A stretch of DNA of 64,000 nucleotides from Meridianimarinicoccus roseus. GTDB lineage: Bacteria > Pseudomonadota > Alphaproteobacteria > Rhodobacterales > Rhodobacteraceae. Below are positions 43,632 to 55,812 of the stretch, one piece after another (the first letter of the stretch is position 1; each line of letters starts with the position of its first letter). The notes below the pieces were generated by a model. That model made no database searches. It saw only the letters and a list, made by a program, of their open reading frames with translations, and was not told the origin of the DNA. The stretch lies in NCBI RefSeq assembly GCF_003172915.1, contig NZ_QGKU01000015.1, forward strand, positions 86,029 to 150,028, given 5' to 3'. The position numbers and the translations under genes were made by a program.

Positions 43632-44051
43632 ATGCACACCCATTCGATCCGCGTCTATTACGAAGACACCGACCTCGCCGGGATCGTCTACTACGCCAAT
43701 TACCTGAAGTTCACCGAACGCGCGCGGACCGAATTCCTGCGCGGCCTCGGGATCGACCAGGTGGCCATCAAGCGCGACAGCGGCGTGGTCTTCGCCGTCC
43801 GCCGGGTGGAGGCCGACTATATCGCGCCCGCGCTCTTCGACGACCTGCTGGCCGTGACCACCGCCGTGACCGCGATCGGCGGCGCGCGGGTGACGCTGGC
43901 GCAGGACGTGACGCGCGGCGGTGCGGTTCTGGTGCGCACCCGCGTGACGCTCGCCGCGCTGCGCGAGGATGGCCGCCCGGCCCGGCTGCCGCAGGCCCTG
44001 CGCGCCGCGCTGCCCCGGCCCGCGGGCCCGCCGGAGGGACCGCCCGACTGA
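43632..44051 (+). CDS. ybgC: Tol-Pal-associated acyl-CoA thioesterase YbgC
   Basis: 139 aa hotdog-fold thioesterase: RVYYEDTDLAGIVYYANYLKFTERARTEFLRGLG contains the catalytic Asp (DTD) and the conserved ERARTE, though the usual His after VY is Tyr. Hydrolyses acyl-CoA or acyl-ACP, thought to link lipid turnover to envelope assembly. First gene of the tol operon in Proteobacteria. Confidence 0.93.
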   Translation: MHTHSIRVYYEDTDLAGIVYYANYLKFTERARTEFLRGLGIDQVAIKRDSGVVFAVRRVEADYIAPALFDDLLAVTTAVTAIGGARVTLAQDVTRGGAVLVRTRVTLAALREDGRPARLPQALRAALPRPAGPPEGPPD

Positions 44052-44090
44052 CCGGGCCGGCCGCGCGCCGGGGCGTTCGGCTGCCTGCGG

Positions 44091-44145
44091 GAGTCCTACG
44101 AGAGTCATATGAAAGTCATATGCGATTCCTACGGCCCTCCTACCG
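44091..44145 (+). repeat. Five 11 bp imperfect tandem repeats before tolQ
   Basis: Consecutive units: GAGTCCTACGA, GAGTCATATGA, AAGTCATATGC, GATTCCTACGG, CCCTCCTACCG, consensus roughly GAGTCMTAYGR. Eleven bases is about one DNA turn, so equivalent positions face the same side of the helix. Lies in the ybgC-tolQ gap, 86 bp before the chosen tolQ start. Confidence 0.65.
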
Positions 44146-44230
44146 CGAAAAAGTGACCGGCCCGCCCCTCGGCGCGGCATGGCGCAGACGCCGCGATTGC
44201 GGTATGGTGCTTCCCAACAAAAGCGGCGCA

Positions 44231-44929
44231 ATGGCCGCGGGCAGACAGGCAGACCCCATGGACCCGATAGACTTTTCCTTCTGGGCGCTCTTTGCGCGCG
44301 CCACCCTGACCGTGAAGCTGGTGATGCTCCTTCTGATCGGCTCCTCCGTCTGGGCCTGGGCGGTAATCATCTCGAAACACTTGTCTTTTCGCGCCGCGCG
44401 ACGCGCTGCCGACCGGTTCGACCGCGCCTTCTGGTCGGGCGAGCCGCTGGACGGGCTGTTCGCGGATCTCGTGGACAAGCCTCGCACCGCGCCGGAGCGG
44501 ATCTTCGTGGCGGGCATGACCGAATGGCACCGCTCCATACGCGACACGGGCGGCATGATCCCCGGCGCGACCGCGCGCATCGACCGGTCCATGGATGTCG
44601 CCATCGCCCGCGAATCCGACAGCTTGAACAAGGGTTTGCCGGTTCTGGCGACGATCGGATCGACCGCGCCCTTCGTCGGGCTGTTCGGCACCGTGTGGGG
44701 CATCATGCACAGTTTCGAGCAGATCGCGATCAGCCAGAACACGTCGCTCGTCGTCGTGGCGCCGGGCATCGCCGAGGCGCTTCTGGCCACCGGGATCGGG
44801 CTGTTGGCGGCGATCCCGGCGGTCGTGTTCTACAACAAGCTGACCACCGACAGCGCCCGCATTGTCGGCGGCTACGAGGTGTTCGCGGACGAGTTCGCCA
44901 CGCTCCTGTCGCGCGAGGCGGATGACTGA
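44231..44929 (+). CDS. tolQ: Tol-Pal system proton channel subunit TolQ
   Basis: ExbB/MotA-family inner-membrane protein that, with TolR, uses the proton gradient to drive TolA. Three helices: FWALFARATLTVKLVMLLLIG; TIGSTAPFVGLFGTVWGIMHSF; and GIGLLAAIPAVVFYNKL. Starts at 44204, 44231 or 44258 are all in frame; none has a good ribosome site, so the first base is uncertain. tolR's ATG overlaps the stop by one base. Confidence 0.94.
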   Translation: MAAGRQADPMDPIDFSFWALFARATLTVKLVMLLLIGSSVWAWAVIISKHLSFRAARRAADRFDRAFWSGEPLDGLFADLVDKPRTAPERIFVAGMTEWHRSIRDTGGMIPGATARIDRSMDVAIARESDSLNKGLPVLATIGSTAPFVGLFGTVWGIMHSFEQIAISQNTSLVVVAPGIAEALLATGIGLLAAIPAVVFYNKLTTDSARIVGGYEVFADEFATLLSREADD

Positions 44930-45423
44930 TGGGCGCGCACCTGTCCTCTTCCTCGGGCGGGCAGCCCACCGCCCGGCGCGGCCGTTCGCGCCGCAGCCGC
45001 GCCGCCGCCCCGATGTCCGAGATCAACGTGACGCCCTTCGTGGACGTGATGCTGGTGCTGCTGGTTATCTTCATGGTCGCGGCGCCGATGATGACGGTCG
45101 GTGTGCCGATCGAGTTGCCTGAAACCGCTGCCACATCGCTGCCTGCCAGCGAGGAAGAGCCCCTGACCGTCACGTTGCTGCCCGATGGGCGAGTGATGAT
45201 CCAGACGACCGAGGTGGAGCCCGCGTCGCTGGTGAGCCGCCTTCAGGCCATCGCGGCTGAGCGGCGGGACGATCAGATCTACCTGCGCGCGGATGGCGGG
45301 ATCGCCTATGCCCGCGTGATGCAGGTCATGGGCGCGCTGAACGCGGGCGGCTTCGGACGGATCGGGCTGGTGACCGACCCCGGCGGACCGCGTCTTGACG
45401 GCACCGACCCGGACGGGCGTTAG
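44929..45423 (+). CDS. tolR: Tol-Pal system protein TolR
   Basis: 164 aa ExbD-family partner of TolQ. Basic N-terminus, then one helix with the proton-path Asp: MSEINVTPFVDVMLVLLVIFMVAAPMM, and a small periplasmic domain (DDQIYLRADGGIAYARVMQVM). Long N-terminal cytosolic Ser/Arg tail (~30 aa). Confidence 0.95.
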   Translation: MGAHLSSSSGGQPTARRGRSRRSRAAAPMSEINVTPFVDVMLVLLVIFMVAAPMMTVGVPIELPETAATSLPASEEEPLTVTLLPDGRVMIQTTEVEPASLVSRLQAIAAERRDDQIYLRADGGIAYARVMQVMGALNAGGFGRIGLVTDPGGPRLDGTDPDGR

Positions 45424-45432
45424 GGGCCCGCG

Positions 45433-46491
45433 ATGGATACCGGGTTCAAGGTTTCGCTTGGCGGGCACGCGGCGCTGCTGGCGGTGGCGCTGGTCGGCTG
45501 GCCGTTCAGCGCGCCGCGCGATGCCGCGCCGCCCGCATCGGTCAGCGTGACGCTGGTCTCGCCGTCGGACCTGCCTTCGGTCGGCGGGCTCACGCCGCCC
45601 GCGGCGCCTGAGATCGCCGAGGAGTTCGCGGCGCTGCCGCCGCCCGCCCGTGAGGACGCGCCGCGCCCACCCGCCCAGCCAGATGCCCCGCCGGTGGCCG
45701 AGGATACGCCCCCGCCGCCCGAGCCGCCCGCGCCCGAAGCGCCGCCGCCGCCGGTGGACCGCGTCGCGCCGGTCCCGCAGCCCGCCCCGCCCGAGCCGGT
45801 GCGCGAGGGGGATCGCGTTCAGCCCGAGATCGCGGCGACGCCGGATCCCGCCCCCGATGCCATCGATGCCGAGGAACAACAGGCCACGGCCCCCGAGGCC
45901 GCGGCGCCGCAGATCGTGACGGAAGCCACCGAAACCACCGAGGCGCCGACGCTTGCGCCCGCCCCGGCGCCGCGCCCGCAGGCGCGTCCGAACCGCCCCG
46001 CGCCCGAAGTTGCGGAGGTGCAGCAACCCGTCCGCGAGCCTGATCCGGAACCGATGCCCGAGCCGGAGCCGTCCGCCCCGCCGCAGACCGAACAGGTGCA
46101 GGACGCCGTCGCCGCCGCTCTGGCCGAAGCGCTTGGCGCGCAAACCCAGTCGGCCGTGCCAAGCGGTCAGGCGGGCGGTCCGCCGCTGAGCCAGGGCGAA
46201 CGCGACGGGCTGCGGGTCGCGGTCAGCCGATGCTGGAACTTCGGCGCACTCAGTACCGATGCGGCCAAGGTGACGGTTGTGGTGGGCATGGACATGGGGC
46301 TGGACGGCAGTCCCTCAAACCTGCGATTGGTGTCGCAATCGGGCGGATCGGCGGCGGCGGCGCAGCAGGCCTACGACACCGCGCGGCGCGCGATACTGCG
46401 CTGCCAGCCTTTCAGTCTTCCGCCCGAAAAATACGAGCAGTGGCGCACGATCGAGATGACCTTCAACCCCGAAGAGATGCGGAGACGATGA
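45433..46491 (+). CDS. tolA: Envelope-spanning protein TolA
   Basis: 352 aa. N-terminal anchor ([19 protein letters not shown]), a ~190 residue linker that is Pro/Ala/Glu-rich rather than the Ala/Lys helical linker of E. coli, and a C-terminal domain with [25 protein letters not shown] that contacts Pal/TolB in the periplasm. The Pro-rich linker is common in Alphaproteobacteria. Its stop overlaps tolB. Confidence 0.9.
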   Translation: MDTGFKVSLGGHAALLAVALVGWPFSAPRDAAPPASVSVTLVSPSDLPSVGGLTPPAAPEIAEEFAALPPPAREDAPRPPAQPDAPPVAEDTPPPPEPPAPEAPPPPVDRVAPVPQPAPPEPVREGDRVQPEIAATPDPAPDAIDAEEQQATAPEAAAPQIVTEATETTEAPTLAPAPAPRPQARPNRPAPEVAEVQQPVREPDPEPMPEPEPSAPPQTEQVQDAVAAALAEALGAQTQSAVPSGQAGGPPLSQGERDGLRVAVSRCWNFGALSTDAAKVTVVVGMDMGLDGSPSNLRLVSQSGGSAAAAQQAYDTARRAILRCQPFSLPPEKYEQWRTIEMTFNPEEMRRR

Positions 46492-47816
46492 TGATGACCC
46501 GTTTTCTTGCGGCACTGGCCGCCTGCCTTGCCGGGCTGGCCCCGCTGACCGCCGCGGCGCAAACCGGTCCGCTCAGGATCGAGATCACTGAAGGCGTGAT
46601 CGAGCCGCTGCCGATCGCCATCGCGCCGTTCTTGGCCGAAGGCGGCGCGGCCCAGGCGTTGGCCGACGACATCACTGCCGTGGTACGGGCCGATCTGGAA
46701 GGGTCCGGGCTGTTCCGGGCGATTTCGCCGAACGCGTTCATCTCGCCCATCACCAGCTTCGAAAGCCCGGTGCAGTACGCGGACTGGAAGGCGATCAACG
46801 CGCAAGGGCTTGTGACCGGCGCGGTGTCGGTGTCGGGTGACCGGATCACCGCGAAGTTCCGCCTGTTCGACGTGTTCTCCGAGGCGCCGCTGGGCGAAGG
46901 TCTGCAATTCGCCGGGTCGGGGGATGCCTGGCGCCGCCTTGCGCACAAGATCGCAGATCAGGTTTATGCCCGGATCACCGGCGAGGGCGGCTATTTCGAC
47001 AGCCGCGTGGTGTTCGTGGCAGAAACCGGCCCGAAGGATGCGCGCCAGAAACGTCTTGCGGTGATGGACTATGACGGCGCGAACCTGTCCTACCTGACCG
47101 ATGCCAGCACGCTGGTACTGGCGCCGCGCATTTCGCGCGATGGCAGGCAGGTGCTGTTCACCTCGTATGACAGCGGCTTCCCGCGCATCAACCTGCTGGA
47201 CACAGGCACTCTGCGCACCCGCGCGCTTGAGAACCAGCCGGGCAGCATGACCTTCTCGCCGCGCTTTTCGCCCGATGGCGGAACGGTGCTGTTCTCGCTC
47301 TCGCAGGGGGGCAATACCGACCTCTACCGGATGCCGGTTTCGGGCGGCACGCCCACCCGCCTGACCGAGGCCCCGTCGATCGAGACGGCGCCGAGCTACA
47401 GCCCCGATGGCCGACAGATCGTGTTCGAAAGCGACCGCTCGGGCAGTCAGCAGCTTTACATCATGCCTGCCGCCGGCGGCGAGGCGCGCAGGATCAGCTT
47501 CGGGCCGGGGCGCTATGGCTCCCCTGTGTGGTCGCCGCGCGGAGATCTCGTTGCCTTCACCAAGCAGAACCAGGGCCGGTTCCATATCGGCGTGATGCGC
47601 ACCGACGGGTCGGAAGAGCGGCTTTTGACCGCGTCCTTCCTCGACGAGGGGCCGACCTGGTCGCCAAACGGCCGTGTCGTTATGTTCACCCGCGAGACCG
47701 CCGGGGCGGGCGGGGCGCCCGCGCTCTACTCGGTGGACATCACCGGGCGCAACCTTAAGCGTGTGCCCACCCCCGGCGCGGCGTCGGACCCGGCCTGGTC
47801 GCCGCTTCTGGACTGA
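46488..47816 (+). CDS. tolB: Periplasmic protein TolB
   Basis: 442 aa. Signal peptide ending in TAAAQ; TolB N-domain ([11 protein letters not shown]..., [10 protein letters not shown]) and a C-terminal six-bladed beta-propeller with repeated FSPDGG-type units ([46 protein letters not shown]). Three tandem ATGs at 46488, 46491 and 46494 are possible; the first overlaps the tolA stop. Confidence 0.96.
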   Translation: MMMTRFLAALAACLAGLAPLTAAAQTGPLRIEITEGVIEPLPIAIAPFLAEGGAAQALADDITAVVRADLEGSGLFRAISPNAFISPITSFESPVQYADWKAINAQGLVTGAVSVSGDRITAKFRLFDVFSEAPLGEGLQFAGSGDAWRRLAHKIADQVYARITGEGGYFDSRVVFVAETGPKDARQKRLAVMDYDGANLSYLTDASTLVLAPRISRDGRQVLFTSYDSGFPRINLLDTGTLRTRALENQPGSMTFSPRFSPDGGTVLFSLSQGGNTDLYRMPVSGGTPTRLTEAPSIETAPSYSPDGRQIVFESDRSGSQQLYIMPAAGGEARRISFGPGRYGSPVWSPRGDLVAFTKQNQGRFHIGVMRTDGSEERLLTASFLDEGPTWSPNGRVVMFTRETAGAGGAPALYSVDITGRNLKRVPTPGAASDPAWSPLLD

Positions 47817-47886
47817 GCCGCGCTTGCAACCCCGGTTCCGGCTGATAGCGTCGGGCCAGACCGTATTTTCAGGAGGCCCCGTGCCC

Positions 47887-48378
47887 ATGACCCGTTTCTC
47901 CCTTCTTTTTGTGCTGACCGCCGCTATGGTGCTGTCGGCCTGCACCGACCGTTTCGGTGGCCCCGGTGCCGGGGCCGCGGGCAGCGCGGCGGGCAGCGCG
48001 TCGGACCCGTCCTCCCCCGCCTATTTCCAGCAGTCGGTCGGGGACCGGGTGCTGTTCGCGGTCGACGAAAGCACGCTGAACGCGGCGGCGCGCGCCACGC
48101 TGTCGGCGCAGGCCGACTGGCTGAAGGCCAACCGCATGTTCACCGCCGTCATCGAAGGGCACGCGGATGAGCAGGGCACGCGCGAATACAACCTCGCGCT
48201 TGGGGCCCGGCGGGCCAGCGCCGCGCAGGAATTCCTGATCGCGCAGGGCGTCGCGCCGGACCGGCTCCGCATTCTCAGCTACGGCAAGGAACGCCCGATC
48301 GAGGTCTGTTCCACCGAAAGCTGCTACGCCCAGAACCGCCGCGCGGTGACCGTGCTGGCCACCGGGGCGGGCGCGTGA
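47887..48378 (+). CDS. pal: Peptidoglycan-associated lipoprotein Pal
   Basis: 163 aa outer-membrane lipoprotein. Lipobox VLSAC with acylated Cys 19; Gly/Ala/Ser linker; OmpA-like peptidoglycan-binding domain with VLFAVDESTL, EGHADEQGTREYNLALGARRA and ERPIEVCSTESC. AGGAGG at 47871-47876 would suit ATG 47887 (10 bp) or the in-frame GTG at 47881 (4 bp); ATG preferred. Confidence 0.95.
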   Translation: MTRFSLLFVLTAAMVLSACTDRFGGPGAGAAGSAAGSASDPSSPAYFQQSVGDRVLFAVDESTLNAAARATLSAQADWLKANRMFTAVIEGHADEQGTREYNLALGARRASAAQEFLIAQGVAPDRLRILSYGKERPIEVCSTESCYAQNRRAVTVLATGAGA

Positions 48379-49205
48379 TCCGGGCGGCGGCGCTGGTCTG
48401 CGGTCTGCTGCTGGGCGCGCTGCCTGCGGCCGCGCAGGACCGCGACGCCACGCTGGCCGACATCCGTCAGCAGATCACCGTGTTCGAAGTGGAATTGCAG
48501 CAGTTGCGCCGCGAGTTGTCCACCACCGGCACGGGCATGTCGGATGGGGGCGGCGCTGTGACGGGTGGGCCAATCGCCCGGCTGGACGCGATCGAGGGTG
48601 AACTGCGCCGCCTGACCGCCGCGGTGGAGGAACTCGACTACCGGATCGGGCGCGTCGTCGAGGACGGCACCAACCGCATCGATGATCTGAAGTTCCGCCT
48701 GACCGAACTGGAAGGCGGCGATGTCGCGCAGATCCCGCCGACCGAACCGCTGGGCGGCGGCGCGCTGCCCGCGCCGGTCGCGCCGGTGCCGCCGCCTGCC
48801 GAGGCGCCGCAACTCGCGGTTGGCGAGCAGGCCGATTTCGACGCCGCGATGGTCCTGACCGAGGACGGCACCCCCGCAGATGCGCTCGCCGCCTTCGATG
48901 CTTTCGTGGAAACCTACCCGCGCAGCCCGCTGGCGCCCGAGGCGCATCTGTTCCGGGGCGACATGCTGGTGCAGCTTGGCAACCAGGCGCAGGCAGGACG
49001 AGCCTATCTGGAAAGCTATACGCTGGCGGAGATGACCGATCCCGGCCTTGCCGCCGAGGCGCTGTTCAAGCTGGGCGGCAGCCTTGCCGAGCTGGGACAG
49101 GTGCCCGAAGCCTGTGTGGCGTTGGGTCAGGTGCCCGCGCGGTTTCCCGGCACGACGGCGGCCGAACAGGCAACCGGGGCGCTGGCGGGGCTGACCTGTC
49201 CGTGA
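48375..49205 (+). CDS. cpoB: Cell division coordinator CpoB (YbgF)
   Basis: 276 aa from GTG overlapping the pal stop. Signal peptide to AAAAQD, N-terminal trimerising coiled coil (residues ~25-105), Pro-rich linker, C-terminal TPR domain (FDAAMVLTEDG... FDAFVETYPRSPLAPEAHLFRGD... ALGQVPARFPGTTAAEQA). Links Tol-Pal with peptidoglycan synthesis at the septum. Confidence 0.93.
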   Translation: MIRAAALVCGLLLGALPAAAQDRDATLADIRQQITVFEVELQQLRRELSTTGTGMSDGGGAVTGGPIARLDAIEGELRRLTAAVEELDYRIGRVVEDGTNRIDDLKFRLTELEGGDVAQIPPTEPLGGGALPAPVAPVPPPAEAPQLAVGEQADFDAAMVLTEDGTPADALAAFDAFVETYPRSPLAPEAHLFRGDMLVQLGNQAQAGRAYLESYTLAEMTDPGLAAEALFKLGGSLAELGQVPEACVALGQVPARFPGTTAAEQATGALAGLTCP

Positions 49206-50494
49206 CACCCGCCGCGGCTTTGTCCGCGGCGCTGGCACGCGACCTGCCGCCGGGAACCGGGCGGGTCGGGCTGGCGGTGTCGGGTGGCGGCGATTCCCTT
49301 GCGCTGCTGGTCTTGGCGGCGGACTGGGCCCGCGCCTCGGGCGCGTGTCTGCGGGTCGCCACGGTCGATCACGGCCTGCGCCCGGAAGCTGCATCCGAAG
49401 CCTCCTTTGTTGCCGCCAGCGCCCGTGCGCTGGGATTGGCACATGACACGCTGGATTGGCGCGGCCACGATGGCGGCTGGGACGGGCGGGGCAATCTTCA
49501 GGCGCGTGCCCGCGAAGCGCGCTACGGCCTGCTGACCGACTGGGCGCAGGCACAGAGACTGGACGCCGTTTGCCTTGGACATACCCTGGACGATCAGGCC
49601 GAAACCGTGTTGCTTCGGCTTGCGCGCGGATCGGGAGTGGATGGACTGGCCGGCATCGCCCCGGTGCGGCGTGACCGCGCGGGCGGCCCGCTGTGGCTGC
49701 GCCCGTTGCTCGGGGTTCGCCGCGCGGCGCTGCGCGAGGTGCTGCGCGCACGCGGGCTCGACTGGATAGAGGATCCGGGCAATGACGATCCTCGCTTCGA
49801 CCGGGTGCGGGCGCGGCGTGCGCTGGCGCAGGGCGGCGTGCCCGGCCTCGACGGCCCGACGCTGGCCGAGACCGCGACGCGCATGGCAGCGGCACGGCGC
49901 GTGCTGCAGGGCGCGGCCTTCGCCGCCGCGCGGGCGGCGTTGCGCGTGGATCACGGCGCGATCGGGCTGGATGCCGCGCAGCTAGCCACGCTGCCGGACG
50001 ACACTCGCTGGCGGCTTCTGTCGGCGGCGCTGTGCCGTGTCGGTGGGCAGGTCTACCGTCCGCGCCTGAAGGCGCTGCACCGCGCCGAGGCCGCCATCGC
50101 CGCGGGCCGCCGCCACGTTCTGGCGGGTTGCGCGGTCAGCGTTGCGCCCGGACGCTCGTCGCCTGCGACGATCTGGATCGACCGCGAACCCGCCGCGCTG
50201 GCAGGTCGCCGCGCCCCCGTGCCGGGCGACTGGGACGGACGCTGGCGGATCGAAGGGCCGCCTTCGCCGGACCTTCACCTTGCGGCGCTCGGGCCCGAGG
50301 GTCTTGCGCAGCGGCCAGGTTGGCGCGCCGCCGGGCTTCGCCGCGCCGCGTTGCTGACCGCACCGGGCATCTGGCAAGGCACGCGACTGGTTGCCGCCCC
50401 CAGCCTGCCCGCCGCGCTTGACGACGGCGGCCACTGGCAATGCCGTCCTGTTTGGGATAAGATTGCAGCCTGTGGCGACCTGTGCCCGGATTGA
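49202..50494 (+). CDS. tilS: tRNA(Ile)-lysidine synthase
   Basis: 430 aa from GTG overlapping the cpoB stop. ATP-PPi enzyme that changes C34 of tRNA-Ile(CAU) to lysidine. PP-loop SGGGDSLALL (residues 27-36), VDHGLRPEA, LGHTLDDQAETVLLRLARGSG and DWIEDPGNDDPRFDRVRAR. Terminal domain is short and variable. Essential in most bacteria. Confidence 0.94.
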   Translation: MTPAAALSAALARDLPPGTGRVGLAVSGGGDSLALLVLAADWARASGACLRVATVDHGLRPEAASEASFVAASARALGLAHDTLDWRGHDGGWDGRGNLQARAREARYGLLTDWAQAQRLDAVCLGHTLDDQAETVLLRLARGSGVDGLAGIAPVRRDRAGGPLWLRPLLGVRRAALREVLRARGLDWIEDPGNDDPRFDRVRARRALAQGGVPGLDGPTLAETATRMAAARRVLQGAAFAAARAALRVDHGAIGLDAAQLATLPDDTRWRLLSAALCRVGGQVYRPRLKALHRAEAAIAAGRRHVLAGCAVSVAPGRSSPATIWIDREPAALAGRRAPVPGDWDGRWRIEGPPSPDLHLAALGPEGLAQRPGWRAAGLRRAALLTAPGIWQGTRLVAAPSLPAALDDGGHWQCRPVWDKIAACGDLCPD

Positions 50495-50566
50495 ACTGCG
50501 CGCCTTGGTGTCTATGTCTAGGCGAAGCCATGCGGCGCTGTCCGCGGACCAATAAGGAGATCCCCC

Positions 50567-52492
<1,926 letters not shown>

Positions 52493-52519
52493 CGCCACGC
52501 GGTGTCTTGAAATCTTCAC

Positions 52520-52553
52520 AAAACGGCCCCGCATGGCGGGGCCGTTTTCGTTT
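52520..52553 (+). terminator. Rho-independent terminator after ftsH
   Basis: Perfect 13 bp stem AAAACGGCCCCGC / GCGGGGCCGTTTT with loop ATG, then CGTTT. Begins 27 bp after the stop codon; likely ends the operon. Confidence 0.9.
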
Positions 52554-52610
52554 GCCAGCCCGCCGGGCAGCCACTAGCACTCCTTGCGACCTGCACGCGG
52601 GGAGGGCTGA

Positions 52611-53639
52611 ATGCTGACGACATATCACCTTGAGGACGGGCGCCTCGTCATCGGTGCCAACCCACCGGATGTCCAGCCCGCTGACGCGGCCGCCGGGGAC
52701 ATGACCGGGGACGTGACCACCGCCAGACCGCTTCACGCCGCGCTGTGGTATGATCTGTTGCACCCCACGCCGCAGGAACTCGACGGGCTGTCGCGCGCGC
52801 TTTCGCTCGATTTGCCGACCCGCGACGAGATGGAGGAGATCGAGCTGTCCTCACGCCTCTATGTCGAGAACGGCGCGACCTTCCTGACCGTCAGCGCGCT
52901 GTCGTCGGTGGACACTGCCGACCCGGTGTTGGCGCCGGTGACCTTCGTTCTGACGTCCGACGCGGTGGTCACGATCCGGTATCACGAGCCGCGTGCGCTC
53001 GCGACGTTCACCCAGCGGGCCCAGCGGGTGAACATGGAGTGCGATACGCCCGACCGGCTGCTGATCTCGCTGCTGGAGGCGATGATCGAACGCATCGCCG
53101 ACATTCTGGAACGTGAAAGCACGGGTCTGGACGCCATCGCCAAGCGCATCTTCCGCAAGAATGCGACCAGCCCGCGCGGGGGTGTGGACCTTGGCGGCAT
53201 CCTTACCGCGATCGGCACGCATGGCGAATTGAATTCGAAGCTGCAGGAAAGCCTTGTCACCTTCGACCGGATCACGGGCTTTCTTGCGCAGGTGTCGCTT
53301 GGCTGGGCCCGTCCCAAGACGCAGCGTGCCCGCATCAAGACCCTGTCCCGCGATGTGCGTTCTCTGACCGATCATGCGGGGTTCCAGGCCGGCAAAATCA
53401 CCTTTCTTCTGGATGCGACTCTCGGCCTTGTCAGCATCCAGCAGAACGGCATCATCAAGATATTCTCGGTTGCCGCAGTGGTGTTCCTGCCGCCCACGAT
53501 GATCGCGTCGATCTATGGCATGAATTTCGAGGTGATGCCGGAACTGTCTTGGCCATGGGGCTACCCCTTCGCCATCAGTCTAATGGTGCTTTCGGCCGTT
53601 CTGCCGTATCTCTTCTTTAAACGGCGTGGCTGGCTCTAA
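52611..53639 (+). CDS. corA: CorA-family magnesium/divalent-cation transporter
   Basis: 342 aa. Large cytosolic N-domain, long helix (about 140-270), then two C-terminal helices with the signature [10 protein letters not shown] in the loop (YGMN) and a basic tail FKRRGW. Pentameric channel for Mg2+ (or Co2+/Ni2+; Zn for ZntB relatives). Single gene; 118 bp after ftsH. Confidence 0.94.
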   Translation: MLTTYHLEDGRLVIGANPPDVQPADAAAGDMTGDVTTARPLHAALWYDLLHPTPQELDGLSRALSLDLPTRDEMEEIELSSRLYVENGATFLTVSALSSVDTADPVLAPVTFVLTSDAVVTIRYHEPRALATFTQRAQRVNMECDTPDRLLISLLEAMIERIADILERESTGLDAIAKRIFRKNATSPRGGVDLGGILTAIGTHGELNSKLQESLVTFDRITGFLAQVSLGWARPKTQRARIKTLSRDVRSLTDHAGFQAGKITFLLDATLGLVSIQQNGIIKIFSVAAVVFLPPTMIASIYGMNFEVMPELSWPWGYPFAISLMVLSAVLPYLFFKRRGWL

Positions 53640-53752
53640 CCGGTTCGCGCCGCAACACGACCGTATTCCGTCGCCTTTTGCCGGGCGATCGGGAGCAATG
53701 CGGCTACCACGAAGCACAAGACCCGGGCAGATCCGGGCGGGGAGGAACGACC

Positions 53753-55429
53753 ATGACCGGCCTTTCAGACATCGATATCGCGCGAGCCGCGACCAAGGCG
53801 CCGATCCGCGATATCGGCGCGGCGCTTGATATTCCGGACGCGGCGCTGCTGCCTTTCGGCCATGACAAGGCTAAAGTGTCTGCCGATTTCATCGACAGCC
53901 TACAGTCCCGCCCGGACGGTCGCCTGATCCTTGTTACCGCGATCAATCCGACCCCGGCGGGCGAAGGCAAGACCACGACGACCGTGGGTCTGGGCGACGG
54001 GCTGAAAGCGATCGGTAAGAAGTCCGCGATCTGCATACGCGAAGCCTCGCTCGGGCCGTGCTTCGGGATGAAGGGCGGGGCCGCAGGGGGCGGCTATGCG
54101 CAGGTCGTCCCTATGGAAGACATCAACCTGCACTTCACCGGCGACTTCCACGCCATCACCAGCGCACACAACCTGCTGTCGGCCATGATCGACAACCACA
54201 TCTACTGGGGCAATGCGCTGGGGATCGACGCGCGCCGCGTGGTGTGGCGGCGCGTGATGGACATGAACGACCGGGCGTTGCGCGATGTCGTGACATCCCT
54301 TGGCGGAGTGGCGAACGGCTTTCCGCGCCAGACCGGGTTCGACATCACCGTCGCGTCCGAGGTCATGGCGATCCTGTGCCTTGCCACGGACCTCGCCGAC
54401 CTGCAACGCCGCCTTGGCGACATCATCGTCGCCTATACCCGCGACAAGGCCCCGGTGACCGCGCGCGACCTGAAGGCTGATGGTGCGATGACGGTGCTGC
54501 TGCAACAGGCGCTTCAGCCCAACCTCGTGCAGACGCTGGAACAGACACCGGCCTTCGTGCATGGCGGGCCTTTCGCCAACATCGCGCATGGCTGCAACTC
54601 GGTTCTGGCGACCCGGACCGCCCTCAAGCTGGCCGACTACGTGGTGACAGAGGCGGGCTTCGGGGCGGATCTCGGGGCAGAAAAGTTCATGGACATCAAG
54701 TGCCGCAAGGCGGGGCTGGCGCCGGATTGCGTGGTGCTGGTGGCGACGATCCGGGCGCTGAAAATGAACGGCGGCGTGGCCAAGGGTGACCTTGGTGCAG
54801 AGAACGTGGAGGCGGTGCAAGCCGGCTGCGCCAACCTTGCCCGGCATCTGGAGAACCTGAAGGGTTTCGGCGTGCCGGTTGTTGTGGCGATCAATCATTT
54901 CGCGGGCGACACCGAGGCCGAGGTCGCCGCTGTGCAGGCGCGCGTGGCCGAACTGGGATCCGAGGCGATCCTGTGCCGACACTGGGCGGACGGGTCGGCC
55001 GGCATCGCCAATCTGGCGCACCGGGTAGCGGCGCTGGCCGATAGCGGGCAGGCCGATTTCGCACCGCTTTACCCTGACGGGATGGGGCTGCTGGACAAGA
55101 TCGAAACGATCGCGACGCGCATCTACCGGGCCGACGGGATCAGCGTGCCCGACGGCGTGCGGCGCCAGCTGGAGGAATGGGAGGCGGCGGGCTTCGGCGC
55201 GTTGCCGATCTGCATGGCGAAGACGCAGTACAGCTTTTCCACCGATCCCGCCGCGCGCGGCGCGCCGACCGGGTTCACGTTGCCCGTGCGCGAGGTCCGG
55301 CTGAGCGCCGGGGCCGGGTTCGTCGTGGCGATCTGCGGCGACATCATGACGATGCCCGGCCTTCCGCGAGTGCCTGCCGCGGAATCCATCGGCCTGAATG
55401 CGCAGGGTTTCATAGAGGGGCTGTTCTGA
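53753..55429 (+). CDS. fhs: Formate-tetrahydrofolate ligase
   Basis: 558 aa; ATP-dependent formation of 10-formyl-THF. Start 53753 has GGAGG at 53741-53745. Seen: ATP-binding [16 protein letters not shown], the [21 protein letters not shown] loop, THF-site regions [18 protein letters not shown] and [20 protein letters not shown]. First gene of fhs - chorismate mutase - folD - purU. Together these interconvert formate, 10-formyl-, methenyl- and methylene-THF, feeding purine, thymidylate and fMet-tRNA synthesis. Confidence 0.97.
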   Translation: MTGLSDIDIARAATKAPIRDIGAALDIPDAALLPFGHDKAKVSADFIDSLQSRPDGRLILVTAINPTPAGEGKTTTTVGLGDGLKAIGKKSAICIREASLGPCFGMKGGAAGGGYAQVVPMEDINLHFTGDFHAITSAHNLLSAMIDNHIYWGNALGIDARRVVWRRVMDMNDRALRDVVTSLGGVANGFPRQTGFDITVASEVMAILCLATDLADLQRRLGDIIVAYTRDKAPVTARDLKADGAMTVLLQQALQPNLVQTLEQTPAFVHGGPFANIAHGCNSVLATRTALKLADYVVTEAGFGADLGAEKFMDIKCRKAGLAPDCVVLVATIRALKMNGGVAKGDLGAENVEAVQAGCANLARHLENLKGFGVPVVVAINHFAGDTEAEVAAVQARVAELGSEAILCRHWADGSAGIANLAHRVAALADSGQADFAPLYPDGMGLLDKIETIATRIYRADGISVPDGVRRQLEEWEAAGFGALPICMAKTQYSFSTDPAARGAPTGFTLPVREVRLSAGAGFVVAICGDIMTMPGLPRVPAAESIGLNAQGFIEGLF

Positions 55430-55497
55430 CCTCCGCGCCCCGTGGTCTTGCCTGCGCCCAGCGGGTAGGGTCATGCGGCAACCAGACGGAGAGGCCC

Positions 55498-55812
55498 ATG
55501 TCACGACCGGAAGACTGTACCACCATGACCGAGCTCAGAAACCTGATCGACCGGATCGACGCCGACCTCGTCGGGCTGCTGGCGCTGCGGCAGGGCTGCA
55601 TCGACCGGGCGGCGGTGCTGAAGCGGTCCGAAGGGCTGCCCGCGCGTATCCCCGACCGCGTGGAACAGGTCGTGGCACGGGTACGCGCGGCGGCCGAAGG
55701 GCAGGGGGCCGATCCGGCGCTGGTGGAGTCGCTGTGGCGGCAGATGATCGAATGGTCCATCGCGCGGGAGGAAGCCGCCCTGGGCAGCAGCAGGGAAGGA
55801 GACACCCGATGA
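55498..55812 (+). CDS. Chorismate mutase, AroQ type
   Basis: 104 aa all-helical AroQ domain: [23 protein letters not shown] (Arg, acidic pairs), [23 protein letters not shown] and [16 protein letters not shown]. Converts chorismate to prephenate, though isochorismate-pyruvate lyase activity of the same fold is possible. Its ATG overlap with folD (stop/ATG) shows co-translation with a folate gene, which is odd for an aromatic pathway enzyme. Confidence 0.85.
   Translation: MSRPEDCTTMTELRNLIDRIDADLVGLLALRQGCIDRAAVLKRSEGLPARIPDRVEQVVARVRAAAEGQGADPALVESLWRQMIEWSIAREEAALGSSREGDTR

Noticed and set aside
44091..44145. CRISPR array
   Set aside because: Units are 11 bp with no spacers and no cas genes nearby; a tandem regulatory repeat fits better.
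53640..53752. Folate or ZTP-type riboswitch before fhs
   Set aside because: The 113 bp leader shows no convincing conserved core or paired layout that I can recognise.
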